From Dongshaea marina (GTDB lineage: Bacteria; Pseudomonadota; Gammaproteobacteria; Enterobacterales; Aeromonadaceae), in assembly GCF_003072645.1 (NCBI RefSeq), contig NZ_CP028897.1, forward strand, positions 1,253,658 through 1,317,657: a DNA stretch of 64,000 nucleotides, in the 5' to 3' direction. A program made the position numbers and the translations under genes. Shown piece by piece: positions 54,377 through 63,385 of the stretch. Every line of letters starts with the position of its first letter. Position 1 is the stretch's first letter. The notes beneath the pieces were generated by a model. That model saw nothing but the letters and a program-made list of their open reading frames with translations, was not told the DNA's origin and searched no databases.

Positions 54377-54762
54377 ATTTGAATCCTCGTAATTGTATCT
54401 CGTCCGAGTCTTTTCGAGAGGCTGCTGGATGATGAGCGTAAGATTTTCAAAAACGCCAGCGCACAATCCATTGTTCAAAAAACGCCCGAGCCTGTCAAGA
54501 ATTTATATTCAATTATATCGATTATGTTTTCTTTTATTGGCTTACCGAACGCTTGTGCTACTTGTTTATATAGGTGTTGAATTATCAGTTAGGAATAAAT
54601 ATGCAAGTATTATTCTTGGTGGCGTTTGATTTGCCAGATGATTTGGCTGGCAGGAAAGGGATTGCGTTTTGAAGGGTGATAATCCCGGATAAAGTTCACC
54701 CCCTCAGTGAGGGGGGCTGAAGAGCCAGGGCCCTGATTGGTATCACTGCTCCTGAGAGAGCA

Positions 54763-56259
54763 CTAACCCTTGATTAGTTGTAACCAGTTGGTTTTTTCGA
54801 CCTGAAGCTGGCGAATTCTGGCATCGATACGGGCGATCTCCAGCTTACTGGGGGTTTTCAGGCGTGCCATCTTAAGGTTGGTGATCGCATCATCAAAGCT
54901 GGCTTGCAGGGCCAGGTATTGCCCCTGAGCCAGGTAGAGATGAAATGCATCTCCCTGCTGTTGAGCGGCCTGGCTCATTAGCTGCCAGCCAAGAACATCA
55001 TTTTGATGATTGCGCAGGTAGCGCTCCAGCAGGGTGATCGCCTTGTCTGCCTGATCGCTTTGGATATAGGCACTGGCCAGATTGATGACAATCACCTGGT
55101 TGTAGGGAAGTTGCTGATTGAGGGCTTCCAGCCGTTGGATCGCTTGCTTGTTCTGTTTCAGGGCCAAATCTGCATCTGTGATGGCATCGATATAGAAAAG
55201 ATTATCCGGTGATGCCTTGAGGAGCTTACTCAGGATGGTGAGTGCTTGCTGATTTTTACTGTTGCGCATCAGGGCCAGCGCTTGCCCGTAGAGGGCCGCA
55301 TCCTTGAGCTTGTAGCTCTTCTCCTTAAGTTGTTTATCGAAGTAGCTGAGCACCTGCTCCTTACTCTTGGGGCTATAGCGAGCTTCAATTCGCGCCTTCG
55401 CTAACTGAAATGCCAGACTTGGCTTGAGGTGACGCACCGGGTAGTTTTCGGCCCTGGCCCGCGCCTCAGCGATCCGGGTGTTGGTGAGCGGGTGAGTCAG
55501 CAGATACTGGGGGGGAGTGCTGGAGTAGCGGCTCTGATCTTTGAGCTTTTCGAAAAACTGCATCATGCCTCTGGGATCAAACCCTGCGCGATACAAAAGC
55601 TGCATCCCGATCCGGTCGGCTTCATATTCATTTTCCCGGGTGTAGTTGATCCCGGACTGGATCTTGAGCCCGACCGTGGTCGACATAGCTGCGACACCGG
55701 CTGCCGGGTTGATGATCCCAAGGGCCAGTGAGCCAATGACGCCTGCGAGGGTCGCGGCATTGGTCTTGGACTGATCCTCCAGGTAGCGGGCGATATGGCG
55801 CTGGGTTTCGTGGGAGATCTCATGGGCCAGCACCGATGCGAGCTGGCTTTCATCGCTGGCATAGAGGAAGAGCCCGGTATGGACCTTAATGTACCCTCCG
55901 AGGAAGGCGGCAGCATTGACACTATTATCCTGGATCAGGAAAAAATGGAAGGGGAAGGGGACTGAGTCTGCATGGCTGAGAAGACGGTTACCCAGCTGAT
56001 TGATGTAGACCTCGAGTACGGGATCATTGAGCACAGGGAGCTGAGCCCTGGCGAGCAACATGAAGGCTTCGCCATAACGCTGCTCTTGTTCAATCGACAA
56101 GGTGGAAACGGCAGCTGTTCCTATATCGGGAAGCTGATTATTAGCCTGAGCAAACCCGCTCAGGGAGAGCATCACAAACAACGTCAGGGCAGCGGGACGC
56201 AACCGAACAAAAGCCAGCAACAGGATAGCACCTTGTGTAATTTGAGTTGCTTGCAGCAT
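54763..56259 (-). CDS. bepA: Beta-barrel assembly-enhancing protease BepA
   Basis: A 498-residue periplasmic M48 zinc metalloprotease with C-terminal TPR repeats (E. coli 487). The signal region precedes AQANNQLPDIG. The zinc motif HEISHETQRH near residue 137, the third ligand in NEYEADRIGMQL and the plug loop HPLTNTRIAEARARAENYP are intact; TPR helices run from about 300 to 480. BepA helps LptD maturation and degrades misassembled outer-membrane proteins, working with BamA; bamE is at 14658. ATG 56259 follows AAGG. Divergent from perM. Confidence 0.95.
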   Translation of the reverse strand: MLQATQITQGAILLLAFVRLRPAALTLFVMLSLSGFAQANNQLPDIGTAAVSTLSIEQEQRYGEAFMLLARAQLPVLNDPVLEVYINQLGNRLLSHADSVPFPFHFFLIQDNSVNAAAFLGGYIKVHTGLFLYASDESQLASVLAHEISHETQRHIARYLEDQSKTNAATLAGVIGSLALGIINPAAGVAAMSTTVGLKIQSGINYTRENEYEADRIGMQLLYRAGFDPRGMMQFFEKLKDQSRYSSTPPQYLLTHPLTNTRIAEARARAENYPVRHLKPSLAFQLAKARIEARYSPKSKEQVLSYFDKQLKEKSYKLKDAALYGQALALMRNSKNQQALTILSKLLKASPDNLFYIDAITDADLALKQNKQAIQRLEALNQQLPYNQVIVINLASAYIQSDQADKAITLLERYLRNHQNDVLGWQLMSQAAQQQGDAFHLYLAQGQYLALQASFDDAITNLKMARLKTPSKLEIARIDARIRQLQVEKTNWLQLIKG

Positions 56260-56405
56260 AGCGCCTTGGCGGCGCTCCGACAACCATTGTATCGGCCTTG
56301 ATTCAACGCGATAATAGTCGGGTGAGGCTGTATTCCGATGTTGCAGATGATTGCCAGGGATGCGTGACCTGTCCGGGTCGTACTAATGAGGGAGAAAGAT
56401 CGTTC

Positions 56406-57479
56406 ATGTTGAATGTGCTTAGCCGCTGGTACCAACAGCGTTTTTCAGATCCAAACGCAGTGACTCTGTTTTTATTGCTGGTGTTTGGATTTGGAGTGAT
56501 CTACTTCATCGGAGATATTATCGGCCCGCTGTTGGTGGCGATCGTGCTGGCCTATCTTCTTGAGTGGCCGGTCGCCCGGCTGGAGCGATTCGGAGTGAGG
56601 CGCTCCCTGGGTGTCACCCTGATCGTGGTGCTGTTTATCTCTTTGATGGTGATGGCTCTGGGAGGCTTGCTACCCATTGTGATCAAGCAGGGGATTAACC
56701 TTGGCAAGGAGGCGCCTGCTATGTTCAATGAGGCCCAGGCTTACATTAAGGCGCTACCGACCCGCTATCCGGAGCTGGTGGATATCAGTGTGATGGAGCG
56801 TTTTCTTGTGACAATTCAGTCTAAGCTGCTGTCAACCGGGGAGCTGATTGTGAAGTTTTCACTGGGCTCACTGCTGAACATGTTTGCGGTACTGATCTAT
56901 CTGGTACTGGTGCCCCTGCTATTGTTCTTTTTACTCAAAGACAAGCAGGTTCTACTGAGCGCTATCTCTAAATTTATGCCGCGTAACCGCGCCCTGGCCG
57001 ATCGGGTTTGGGCGGAAATGTATGAGCAGATCGCCAACTATATTCGGGGTAAGGTGATTGAGATTATCATTGTTGGGGTCGCCACCTATCTGGCGCTGTT
57101 CTTCTTTGGTCTTAACTATGCGGTGCTACTGAGTGTCTGTGTGGGCCTGTCGGTGTTGATCCCCTATGTGGGGGCGGTGGCTGTCACCATTCCGGTTGCT
57201 TTGGTGGGGCTCTTCCAGTGGGGACTGACACCACACTTTTTCTATATGATGCTCGCTTACCTGGTGGTGCAGGGGCTTGATGGTAACCTGCTGGTGCCGA
57301 TCCTGTTCTCCGAGGCGGTCAATCTGCATCCGGTGATCATTATCATGGCTGTGCTGCTTTTCGGGGGCTTGTGGGGTTTTTGGGGGGTCTTTTTTGCGAT
57401 TCCACTGGCGACTCTGATCAAGGCGGTGATCAATGTCTGGCCCAAGCGAGAGTACTTTACTCCTCTGAGCCTTGATTAG
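56406..57479 (+). CDS. perM: AI-2E/PerM family transporter (YfgO-like)
   Basis: A 357-residue inner-membrane protein of the AI-2E exporter superfamily (E. coli PerM 353). Several hydrophobic helices, with VAIVLAYLLEWPVARLERFGV, the long soluble loop, LIYLVLVPLLLFFLLKD, and the family motif GLDGNLLVPILFSEAVNLHPV. Function in E. coli is not established. ATG 56406 starts MLNVLSRWYQQRFSD. Neighbour of bepA in E. coli as well. Confidence 0.92.
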   Translation: MLNVLSRWYQQRFSDPNAVTLFLLLVFGFGVIYFIGDIIGPLLVAIVLAYLLEWPVARLERFGVRRSLGVTLIVVLFISLMVMALGGLLPIVIKQGINLGKEAPAMFNEAQAYIKALPTRYPELVDISVMERFLVTIQSKLLSTGELIVKFSLGSLLNMFAVLIYLVLVPLLLFFLLKDKQVLLSAISKFMPRNRALADRVWAEMYEQIANYIRGKVIEIIIVGVATYLALFFFGLNYAVLLSVCVGLSVLIPYVGAVAVTIPVALVGLFQWGLTPHFFYMMLAYLVVQGLDGNLLVPILFSEAVNLHPVIIIMAVLLFGGLWGFWGVFFAIPLATLIKAVINVWPKREYFTPLSLD

Positions 57480-57492
57480 ATAAGAGTAAATC

Positions 57493-57520
57493 ACCCGCTC
57501 TTCTCAGGGAAGAGCGGGTT
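57493..57520. terminator. Hairpin between perM and ynjE
   Basis: ACCCGCTCTTC / GAAGAGCGGGT, 11-bp perfect stem with 5-base loop between convergent genes; short T tract. Confidence 0.7.
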
Positions 57521-57527
57521 CGCTGTC

Positions 57528-58835
57528 TTAACCGGGAAGGGCTCCCAGAGCGATCCTGTTTGTCTTATCCCGGCTCCACTGGAGCCAGCCGCCATCGTAG
57601 ACGCTTTCTTCAGGGTAACCGATGAGGTTGGCATAGAACCAGGTGAGGCTTGCCCGCCAGCCGGTACCACAGTAAAAGATCAAATGCTTATCCGGAGTGA
57701 GACCAGCTCTGGACCAGGCTCTGTGGATAAAGCTATCGGTGCGAAGGGTTCCATCCGGATTTAGAAAGTCGACCACATTATCCTTATTGGTGCCTGAGTG
57801 TCCCCAAATTGCACCTGGAATATGCCCCTTGCCCTTGATATAGCTATAGCCACTGATCTCACCCAGGTATTCGGGCCAGGATCGAACCGAAACCAGGCGC
57901 ATATTCCCGGGATCTCGCTGCAATTTCTTGAGCTCATCGAGGGTGATATAGCTCTGGTGTTTGAGGGTAATCTTCCCAAAGCTGGTGACGGGATTTGGCT
58001 CTACGGCACCGATATCTGTCGCGAAGCCGGCAGCCTCCCAGGCCTTCAGTCCGCCGTTGAGCAGCCGTACATCTTTGGCGCCAATATAGTGCAGGGCAAA
58101 TAGCACCCGGGCTGCCGCTTCAACCGGTTGACCGTAGAGCACTATGGTACGGTCGCGGCTTAGGCCTGCCTTGGCCATATTTTCTGCGAGCTTTTGTGGG
58201 GGAAGCAGATTCCACTCAGGCCCACTCTCCACACTGTCTGTGTTCAGATGAATCGCTCCTGGAATATGTGCCAGCAGATATTTAAGGCCTTTGCCATAGG
58301 ATGCTTCCACAATAAGGGGTCGCTGTTCGGCTGGCTTTTTCAGCTCCCGGTGTAACCAGGCGGCTGAGACCAGGGCCTGATAGTTGGCAAGGTGAGTCAG
58401 GGGCAGGGAGGGGGTCTCGGCCCAGACCGAAAAGGGATCTCGGTAGATATGTAGCTGCTTAATCGGAAAGCCCTGTTGATGAAGGAGTTTCACTGCCTCA
58501 CGGGACTGGGCTGGTGTTGAGCCATAGATAAGCAGGGGGCTTCCCGGTTTGATATTGCTGGATGCCAGGCGTTTAGCAAGCTCATCCGTGTCCTCTTTAA
58601 GCCAGCTCAGGGGGAGGTTTTCAGCTCCCGGCAGGTGGCCGCCGCGAAGCTCCCCGGGGGCGGGCCAGCCGTTGTACAGGTTGGAGTCGCGAACATCGAT
58701 GATGACTCCCTTGTCCTGGTAAAGCCACTGCATGGTGGCTGAGTTATCTAAAACCTGAGGCGTCGGGCTTGCCTGAGTCAGGGGGGAGATGAGGAGCAGT
58801 GAGGTACAGAGCAGCTTTATATAGCGTTGAAACAT
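57528..58835 (-). CDS. ynjE: Triple-rhodanese thiosulfate sulfurtransferase (YnjE-like)
   Basis: A 435-residue periplasmic protein (same length as E. coli YnjE) with signal peptide (LLCTSLLLISPLTQA). Three rhodanese domains follow: about 30-135, 155-270 and 295-430. Only the last has the active-site Cys, in FYCGTGWRAS; the equivalent loops of the first two read IYGSTPAQS and LYGQPVEAA, so they are structural. This matches YnjE, where only the last Cys is catalytic. It probably moves sulfane sulfur in the periplasm. Confidence 0.92.
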   Translation of the reverse strand: MFQRYIKLLCTSLLLISPLTQASPTPQVLDNSATMQWLYQDKGVIIDVRDSNLYNGWPAPGELRGGHLPGAENLPLSWLKEDTDELAKRLASSNIKPGSPLLIYGSTPAQSREAVKLLHQQGFPIKQLHIYRDPFSVWAETPSLPLTHLANYQALVSAAWLHRELKKPAEQRPLIVEASYGKGLKYLLAHIPGAIHLNTDSVESGPEWNLLPPQKLAENMAKAGLSRDRTIVLYGQPVEAAARVLFALHYIGAKDVRLLNGGLKAWEAAGFATDIGAVEPNPVTSFGKITLKHQSYITLDELKKLQRDPGNMRLVSVRSWPEYLGEISGYSYIKGKGHIPGAIWGHSGTNKDNVVDFLNPDGTLRTDSFIHRAWSRAGLTPDKHLIFYCGTGWRASLTWFYANLIGYPEESVYDGGWLQWSRDKTNRIALGALPG

Positions 58836-58978
58836 GAGAGTCCGTCGGTGAAGTATCGATGGATTGTGACTCTATGTGATGTGAGATCCAGACTCAAGAG
58901 TAAGAGTGAGCAGATATGCTTGGGATCAAAAAATTGGCAGGATAGACCCGCAGCAGGAGCTGCGGGTAGACAGGCTAG

Positions 58979-59821
58979 CTAGTACATCAGGCTATAGATC
59001 TTGCGCCGGTAGGCTGAAGCCACAGGATCGGCCTCCATGGTGGCCAGGATATCCAGGAAATGCTTACGCGCATCGCCAAATCCCATCTCTTTTTGCAAAA
59101 TAGAGAACAGTAGCTCCAGGGCCTCAGGTTTACGACCGGCCTGGCTATATTGAATCGCCAGCTCCTGCTTGAGCGCAAAATCATCCGGCTCAGAGGCGAG
59201 CTTCTCTTCCAGGGCCCGGATCTCAGGGGTGTCTGCGGCTTTTTTAGCCAGATCCAGTTGTGCCTGCAGGGATTGATACTGAGAGTCCTGATCGACCATG
59301 GGGATCGTGGCCAGCAGGGCTTCGGCCTCTTCAATTTTAGCCAGTTCCAGACAGGCCTGGGTCAGTAATAGCTTAATGTCAGAGCGCTCAGCTGCCAGTC
59401 CATAGGCCTGATGCAGAGTCTTATAGGCCTGAGCGGTGGCTTGCTCGGCAAGTTGCTGCTTTGCTTCAATTAACAGCAGATCTTCCGGTGCCGGTTGATG
59501 CTTGCTCAGAAACTCCTTGATCCCGGCTTCGTCCTGAGGGCCCATCAACGCATCCAGGGGACGGCCATCTTTAAACAGGACAATGGCGGGCACGCTCTGC
59601 AATCCCAACTGGACGGCCAGAGATTGAAGTTGGGGATCGGCGACATTCACCCGGGCCAGATCCAACATAGGGTTATCCTGACCGATCTGCTGCTCAAGGG
59701 TTGGTCCCATGGTCTGACACTCTGGGATCTGATCAGCATAGAAGTAGATGGCGACAATTTTTTCGCGAGAAGCTTCGATTAGGCTTTGCTGAAAGTTTTC
59801 GGCACTAATATCGACAATCAT
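58979..59821 (-). CDS. cnoX: Chaperedoxin CnoX (thioredoxin-TPR protein YbbN)
   Basis: A 280-residue protein (E. coli 284): N-terminal thioredoxin fold (about 1-110) and C-terminal TPR-like helices. The CxxC of thioredoxin is replaced by IPEC, leaving one Cys, like the SQHC of E. coli CnoX, so it is not an oxidoreductase of the usual type. VPAIVLFKDGRPLDALMG and the final FLDILATMEADPVASAYRRKIYSLMY match the family. CnoX protects clients from oxidation under bleach stress and hands them to GroEL. ATG 59821 starts MIVDISAENFQQ. Confidence 0.92.
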   Translation of the reverse strand: MIVDISAENFQQSLIEASREKIVAIYFYADQIPECQTMGPTLEQQIGQDNPMLDLARVNVADPQLQSLAVQLGLQSVPAIVLFKDGRPLDALMGPQDEAGIKEFLSKHQPAPEDLLLIEAKQQLAEQATAQAYKTLHQAYGLAAERSDIKLLLTQACLELAKIEEAEALLATIPMVDQDSQYQSLQAQLDLAKKAADTPEIRALEEKLASEPDDFALKQELAIQYSQAGRKPEALELLFSILQKEMGFGDARKHFLDILATMEADPVASAYRRKIYSLMY

Positions 59822-59926
59822 GACTGTCCTGTTTAGGTAGTTGTTTGTTAGGAATATGGGGGCAATATGTCTTTTATCAAGGCTGTGGGCCAAAGTGCCT
59901 CCAGCTCTTCATGTCCTGTCTTGTGG

Positions 59927-60912
59927 TCAGGGAGCATTATGCATCACAATTTTCCCGACGGTTCGCTGACGGCGGAGGCTCTCCAGAGCATCGGCGACCT
60001 CTTCAATCGAGATCACCTGGCTTAGGGGGACCTGGATCTTTCCCTGCTCTAGTTGCTGATTAAAGGCGGCGCCGGCATGGATCATGGCTGAGGCGGACTC
60101 GGGACCATGGCGGTGTCCCGAGCCCAGACTGAGCTGATGAAAAGTCAGTCCCCGCAGGAAGCTATCGCGATAGCGCTCCGGACGTACCAGCTGCACCAAT
60201 TCGACCATGGCTCCCTCATAGGCCAGGCTGTTGGCAACCAGAATATCATTGTCGCCGCCCACCGCATCAATACCCTTGGTCACCCCCTGCTGCTCGGTGA
60301 GCTGCATCACCTCCTGAACCAGATCCTGGGTGTGATAATCTATGGTGTGTGTGGCGCCGAGGCTTAATACATGATCGCGGTTTTTTTCACTGCAGCTGGC
60401 GATAACAGTTCGGACCCCCTGCAGCCTGGCTAGCTGTAGGGCGAAGCTTCCTACCCCCCTGAGCCTCCGGCGATTAGTAAGCTGTCGCAGGCATCGATCT
60501 TTAGTTTATCCATGAGTGCCCGCCAGGCGGTCCATCCCGCACAGGGGGTCGCAGCAGCCTTGATGGGATCTATGTTGGGGTGGGGAAGTAGGGTTTGGGC
60601 GTTGTGCACTGCATACTCACTGAAACCACCATGGGGTTTTAACATATCGCCATGATAGAGGATCCGATCACCAACCTTCCACTGTTCGACTTCCTCTCCA
60701 AGCTCAGTGATCACTCCTGAGACATCCAGCCCGGGGACCCAGTTATCATCCATGTCGGGGGCCAGAGACTTCCACTCACGGATTTTGCTATCCACCGGGT
60801 TTAACCCACAGGCCACCACTTTTAACTGGACCTCTGTGGGCCCAGGCGTGGGAAGAGGCTGCTTTTTTAGGGTAAATCGATCGCGGTTCGGATCAAAAGT
60901 GAGGGCTTGCAT
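59927..60912 (-). CDS. Zinc-binding-type alcohol dehydrogenase family (NADPH quinone reductase-like), frameshifted
   Basis: MDR-family oxidoreductase. N-terminal MQALTFDPNRDRFTLKKQPL and HGGFSEYAVHNAQTL lead to LLIAGGSGG, where the frame breaks at the C6 run 60454-60459 (G6 on the coding strand). One extra base gives GGSGGVGSFALQLARLQGV and continues to KIVMHNAP, 328 residues in total. GGAGGAG lies 8 bases before ATG 60912. It lacks the structural-zinc cysteines and resembles the YBR/ZADH quinone-reductase group. Substrate unknown. Likely an assembly error. Confidence 0.85.
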
Positions 60913-60972
60913 CTGTTTCTCCTCCATGAAATGAGCCTGGGTAGCAGTATAGGTTGTTCCGGGATAACCAGG

Positions 60973-61481
60973 TCATTTAACTGGTTTCAAGCTCTTTATT
61001 GAGTGCTTCAAGCACCCGGGATCCAGGCAGGCAAAGATCACCCGCTCTATCTGAGTATTGCTTAGCTGCTGCCTGAGCGTTGTCAGGGCGATATGGCAGG
61101 CCTGGGGGATTGGGAAACCATAGATACCACAACTAATCGCCGGGAAGGCGAGCGTGCGCAGCTGATGCTGTTCAGCCAGAGCCATAGCGTTGCGATAGCA
61201 GCGGCTCAGGATCTCTGCTTCCTGGTGAGTATCGCCCTGCCAAATCGGCCCAACGGTATGGATCACATACCTGGCTGGTAACCGATAGCCCCCGTTAGTT
61301 TTGCTTCTCCCGGCCGGCATCCCCCGAGAGATTGACACTCCTTTAATAGCTGGGGGCCCGCGGCACGGTGAATCGCTCCATCAACACCGCCACCACCGAG
61401 CAGGCTGGTATTGGCGGCATTGACAATGGCATCGACGGCAAGGGTCGTAATATCAAGTTGGCGGATCTCAATTATTGTCAT
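60973..61481 (-). CDS. Macrodomain ADP-ribose hydrolase (YmdB-like), frameshifted
   Basis: A macrodomain protein that would hydrolyse O-acetyl-ADP-ribose or mono-ADP-ribosyl links. [20 protein letters not shown] and AIHRAAGP form the ADP-ribose pocket. The frame breaks at the C5 run 61289-61293; one extra base turns [11 protein letters not shown] into [19 protein letters not shown] and continues to [11 protein letters not shown] and the C-terminal end, 169 residues (YmdB 177). AGGGA precedes ATG 61481. Assembly error likely. Confidence 0.88.
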
Positions 61482-61764
61482 GCTGTCCCTGCTTATAATG
61501 ACATCTTGTCGGATTTTGTTTCCAAAGCATACCGGATAGGCGCAAGAGGGTAAATTTGCCATTAGCTGAATGTACTGTGATCAATCGTGCATAACTTGCT
61601 GTTTTACAAAGATTCCACACAGCTCAGCAGATATAGCAGCAGGAGCATAGGAGCTGGCTAGTTGAGAGAAGGGGAGTCATTGCTGATTTTGCGAGCAGCC
61701 TTGCGCTATTTTTTTGAGCCGGATCGCAAACTGGTAGTTTACTGCCGATGCCGGGGGATGGCTT
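61482..61764. other. Intergenic region upstream of macrodomain gene
   Basis: 283 bases holding the promoter of the minus-strand macrodomain gene. No coding frame. The adjoining 61765-61874 holds a candidate small RNA on the plus strand. Confidence 0.4.
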
Positions 61765-61773
61765 TGTTAGAAT
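61765..61773 (+). promoter_or_regulatory. Extended -10 promoter for candidate small RNA
   Basis: TGTTAGAAT fits the extended -10 form TGn-TATAAT with one mismatch. No good -35 box is visible 17 bases upstream. Predicted start about 61780. Confidence 0.4.
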
Positions 61774-61779
61774 GATCGC

Positions 61780-61874
61780 GCCGAGATGGCAACCCCCTAA
61801 AAGCGACGGTTAGTCGCAATTCCGTAGCACCTTTGGAGCAGCCCATCCTGCGAGTCAGGAATGGGCTTTTTTTT
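61780..61874 (+). ncRNA. Candidate intergenic small RNA
   Basis: About 95 bases with no coding frame, ending in a strong Rho-independent terminator: AGCCCATCCTG / CAGGAATGGGCT (one bulged A) with T8 at 61867-61874. A 5-bp hairpin GCGACGGTTAGTCGC lies at 61803-61817, with an unpaired stretch between. The terminator faces the plus strand, yet no plus-strand gene lies upstream; the flanking genes are both on the minus strand. The 3' ends therefore must belong to a separate transcript. Confidence 0.5.
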
Positions 61875-61875
61875 A

Positions 61876-63330
61876 TCAGTCATGCAGGGCGATGTACTTG
61901 TGATCTAGGTAGTCATTGAGCCCCTCGGTGCCTCCCTCCTTGCCATAACCAGACTCCTTGAGTCCGCCAAAGGGGGCCTGAGCCGCAGAGAATAGTCCCG
62001 AATTGATGCTGACAATCCCGGACTCAAGTTGCAGCGAGAGGCGCTTGGCGCGTGCCAGGTTCTGGGTAAAACAGTAGCTGGCAAGCCCATAGGGGGTATC
62101 ATTGGCTCGCCGGATGACCTCAGCCTCATCATCAAACTGCTGAATGGCCACTACAGGGCCGAAGATCTCCTGATGACAGATATCCATGCTTTCATCGATA
62201 TCGAGTAGCACCGTAGGTTCAAAGAAGTTTCCGGAACCCTCGAGCCTGTGGCCGCCGGTCAGGCAACGAGCGCCTTTTGTCAATGCATCCTCAATGAGTT
62301 GCTCTACCTTATCGATGGCGGCCTGGTTAATCAGTGGACCCTGATTCGATTCAGTCTTCATCCCAAAGCCGGGGGTGAGAGAGCCAAGCTTTTCTTCGAG
62401 TTGTTTAATAAATTCAGAGGCGATGGAGCGCTGCAGGTAGATACGGTTGGCACAGACGCAGGTCTGACCTGAATTTCGAAACTTGCTGACCATCAATCCC
62501 TGGAGCGCGGCACTGAGATCCGCATCTTCAAATACGATGAAGGGGGCATTGCCTCCGAGTTCGAGTGAGAGCCGCTTGAGGCTGGGAGCACTCTGGGCCG
62601 CCAGTAGTTTTCCCACCCGGGTAGAACCGGTGAAGCTCAGCTTTCGGACCCTGGGGTCTGTGGTCAGGGTCTCCCCTATGCTGACGGGATCGCCACACAG
62701 GATATTGAGGAGCCCGGCAGGAAGCTTGGCTTGCTCGGCGAGCCTGGCAAGGGCTAGCGCCGTCAGGGGGGTCTCTTCGGAGGGTTTTACCACCAGGGAG
62801 CAGCCCGCTATCAGGGCGGGGGCAGCCTTGCGGACGATCATCGCCATCGGAAAGTTCCAGGGAGTGATCGCGGCGCAGACGCCGATTCCCTGAGATATTA
62901 CCTGTAGCTGCTGATGGGGATCTGCTGAGGGGATGAGCCGTCCATAGCTGCGTTTGCCCTCTTCAATAAACCACTCAAGATAGGAGAGGCCATAGTCCAC
63001 TTCTCCCAGAGCCTCGTTAAGAGGTTTCCCCTGTTCGAACACCATTAATTCAGCCAGAGCCTCGCGGTGGCTCTTGATCTCTTCTGCCCAGTCCCTTAAT
63101 CGGGTGCCACGTTGATACATGGTCATTCTTTGCCAGGCACTCAGGGAACGGTGGGCGGCGGTGATCGCAAGTTCCGCTTCTCTGGCGCCGGCGGCAGCGA
63201 TTGAGGCAAGAGGGGCACCTGTGGCCGGGTTATAGATTGTCAGGGTGTCAGGGGAGTCGAGCCAGCGGCCATCAATGTAGTGGGAGCGGCAGATTAGTTG
63301 CCGGGCGCCGGGGCTGAGTTGTGAATCCAT
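61876..63330 (-). CDS. NAD(P)-dependent succinate-semialdehyde/aldehyde dehydrogenase
   Basis: A 484-residue aldehyde dehydrogenase close to GabD in length and motifs: TPWNFPMAMIVRKAAPAL, VVKPSEETPLTALAL, FTGSTRVGKLLA, catalytic Glu in LELGGNAPFIVFEDAD, catalytic Cys in NSGQTCVCANR and GLKESGYGKEGG near the end. Most likely succinate-semialdehyde dehydrogenase, feeding GABA or putrescine carbon into the TCA cycle. No gabT/gabP genes adjoin, so other aldehydes are possible. Confidence 0.88.
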   Translation of the reverse strand: MDSQLSPGARQLICRSHYIDGRWLDSPDTLTIYNPATGAPLASIAAAGAREAELAITAAHRSLSAWQRMTMYQRGTRLRDWAEEIKSHREALAELMVFEQGKPLNEALGEVDYGLSYLEWFIEEGKRSYGRLIPSADPHQQLQVISQGIGVCAAITPWNFPMAMIVRKAAPALIAGCSLVVKPSEETPLTALALARLAEQAKLPAGLLNILCGDPVSIGETLTTDPRVRKLSFTGSTRVGKLLAAQSAPSLKRLSLELGGNAPFIVFEDADLSAALQGLMVSKFRNSGQTCVCANRIYLQRSIASEFIKQLEEKLGSLTPGFGMKTESNQGPLINQAAIDKVEQLIEDALTKGARCLTGGHRLEGSGNFFEPTVLLDIDESMDICHQEIFGPVVAIQQFDDEAEVIRRANDTPYGLASYCFTQNLARAKRLSLQLESGIVSINSGLFSAAQAPFGGLKESGYGKEGGTEGLNDYLDHKYIALHD

Positions 63331-63385
63331 CTTGATCTCCTGCTGGGGGGCAAAATACCATCCTAGCAGGATTCAAGTGTTGAGG

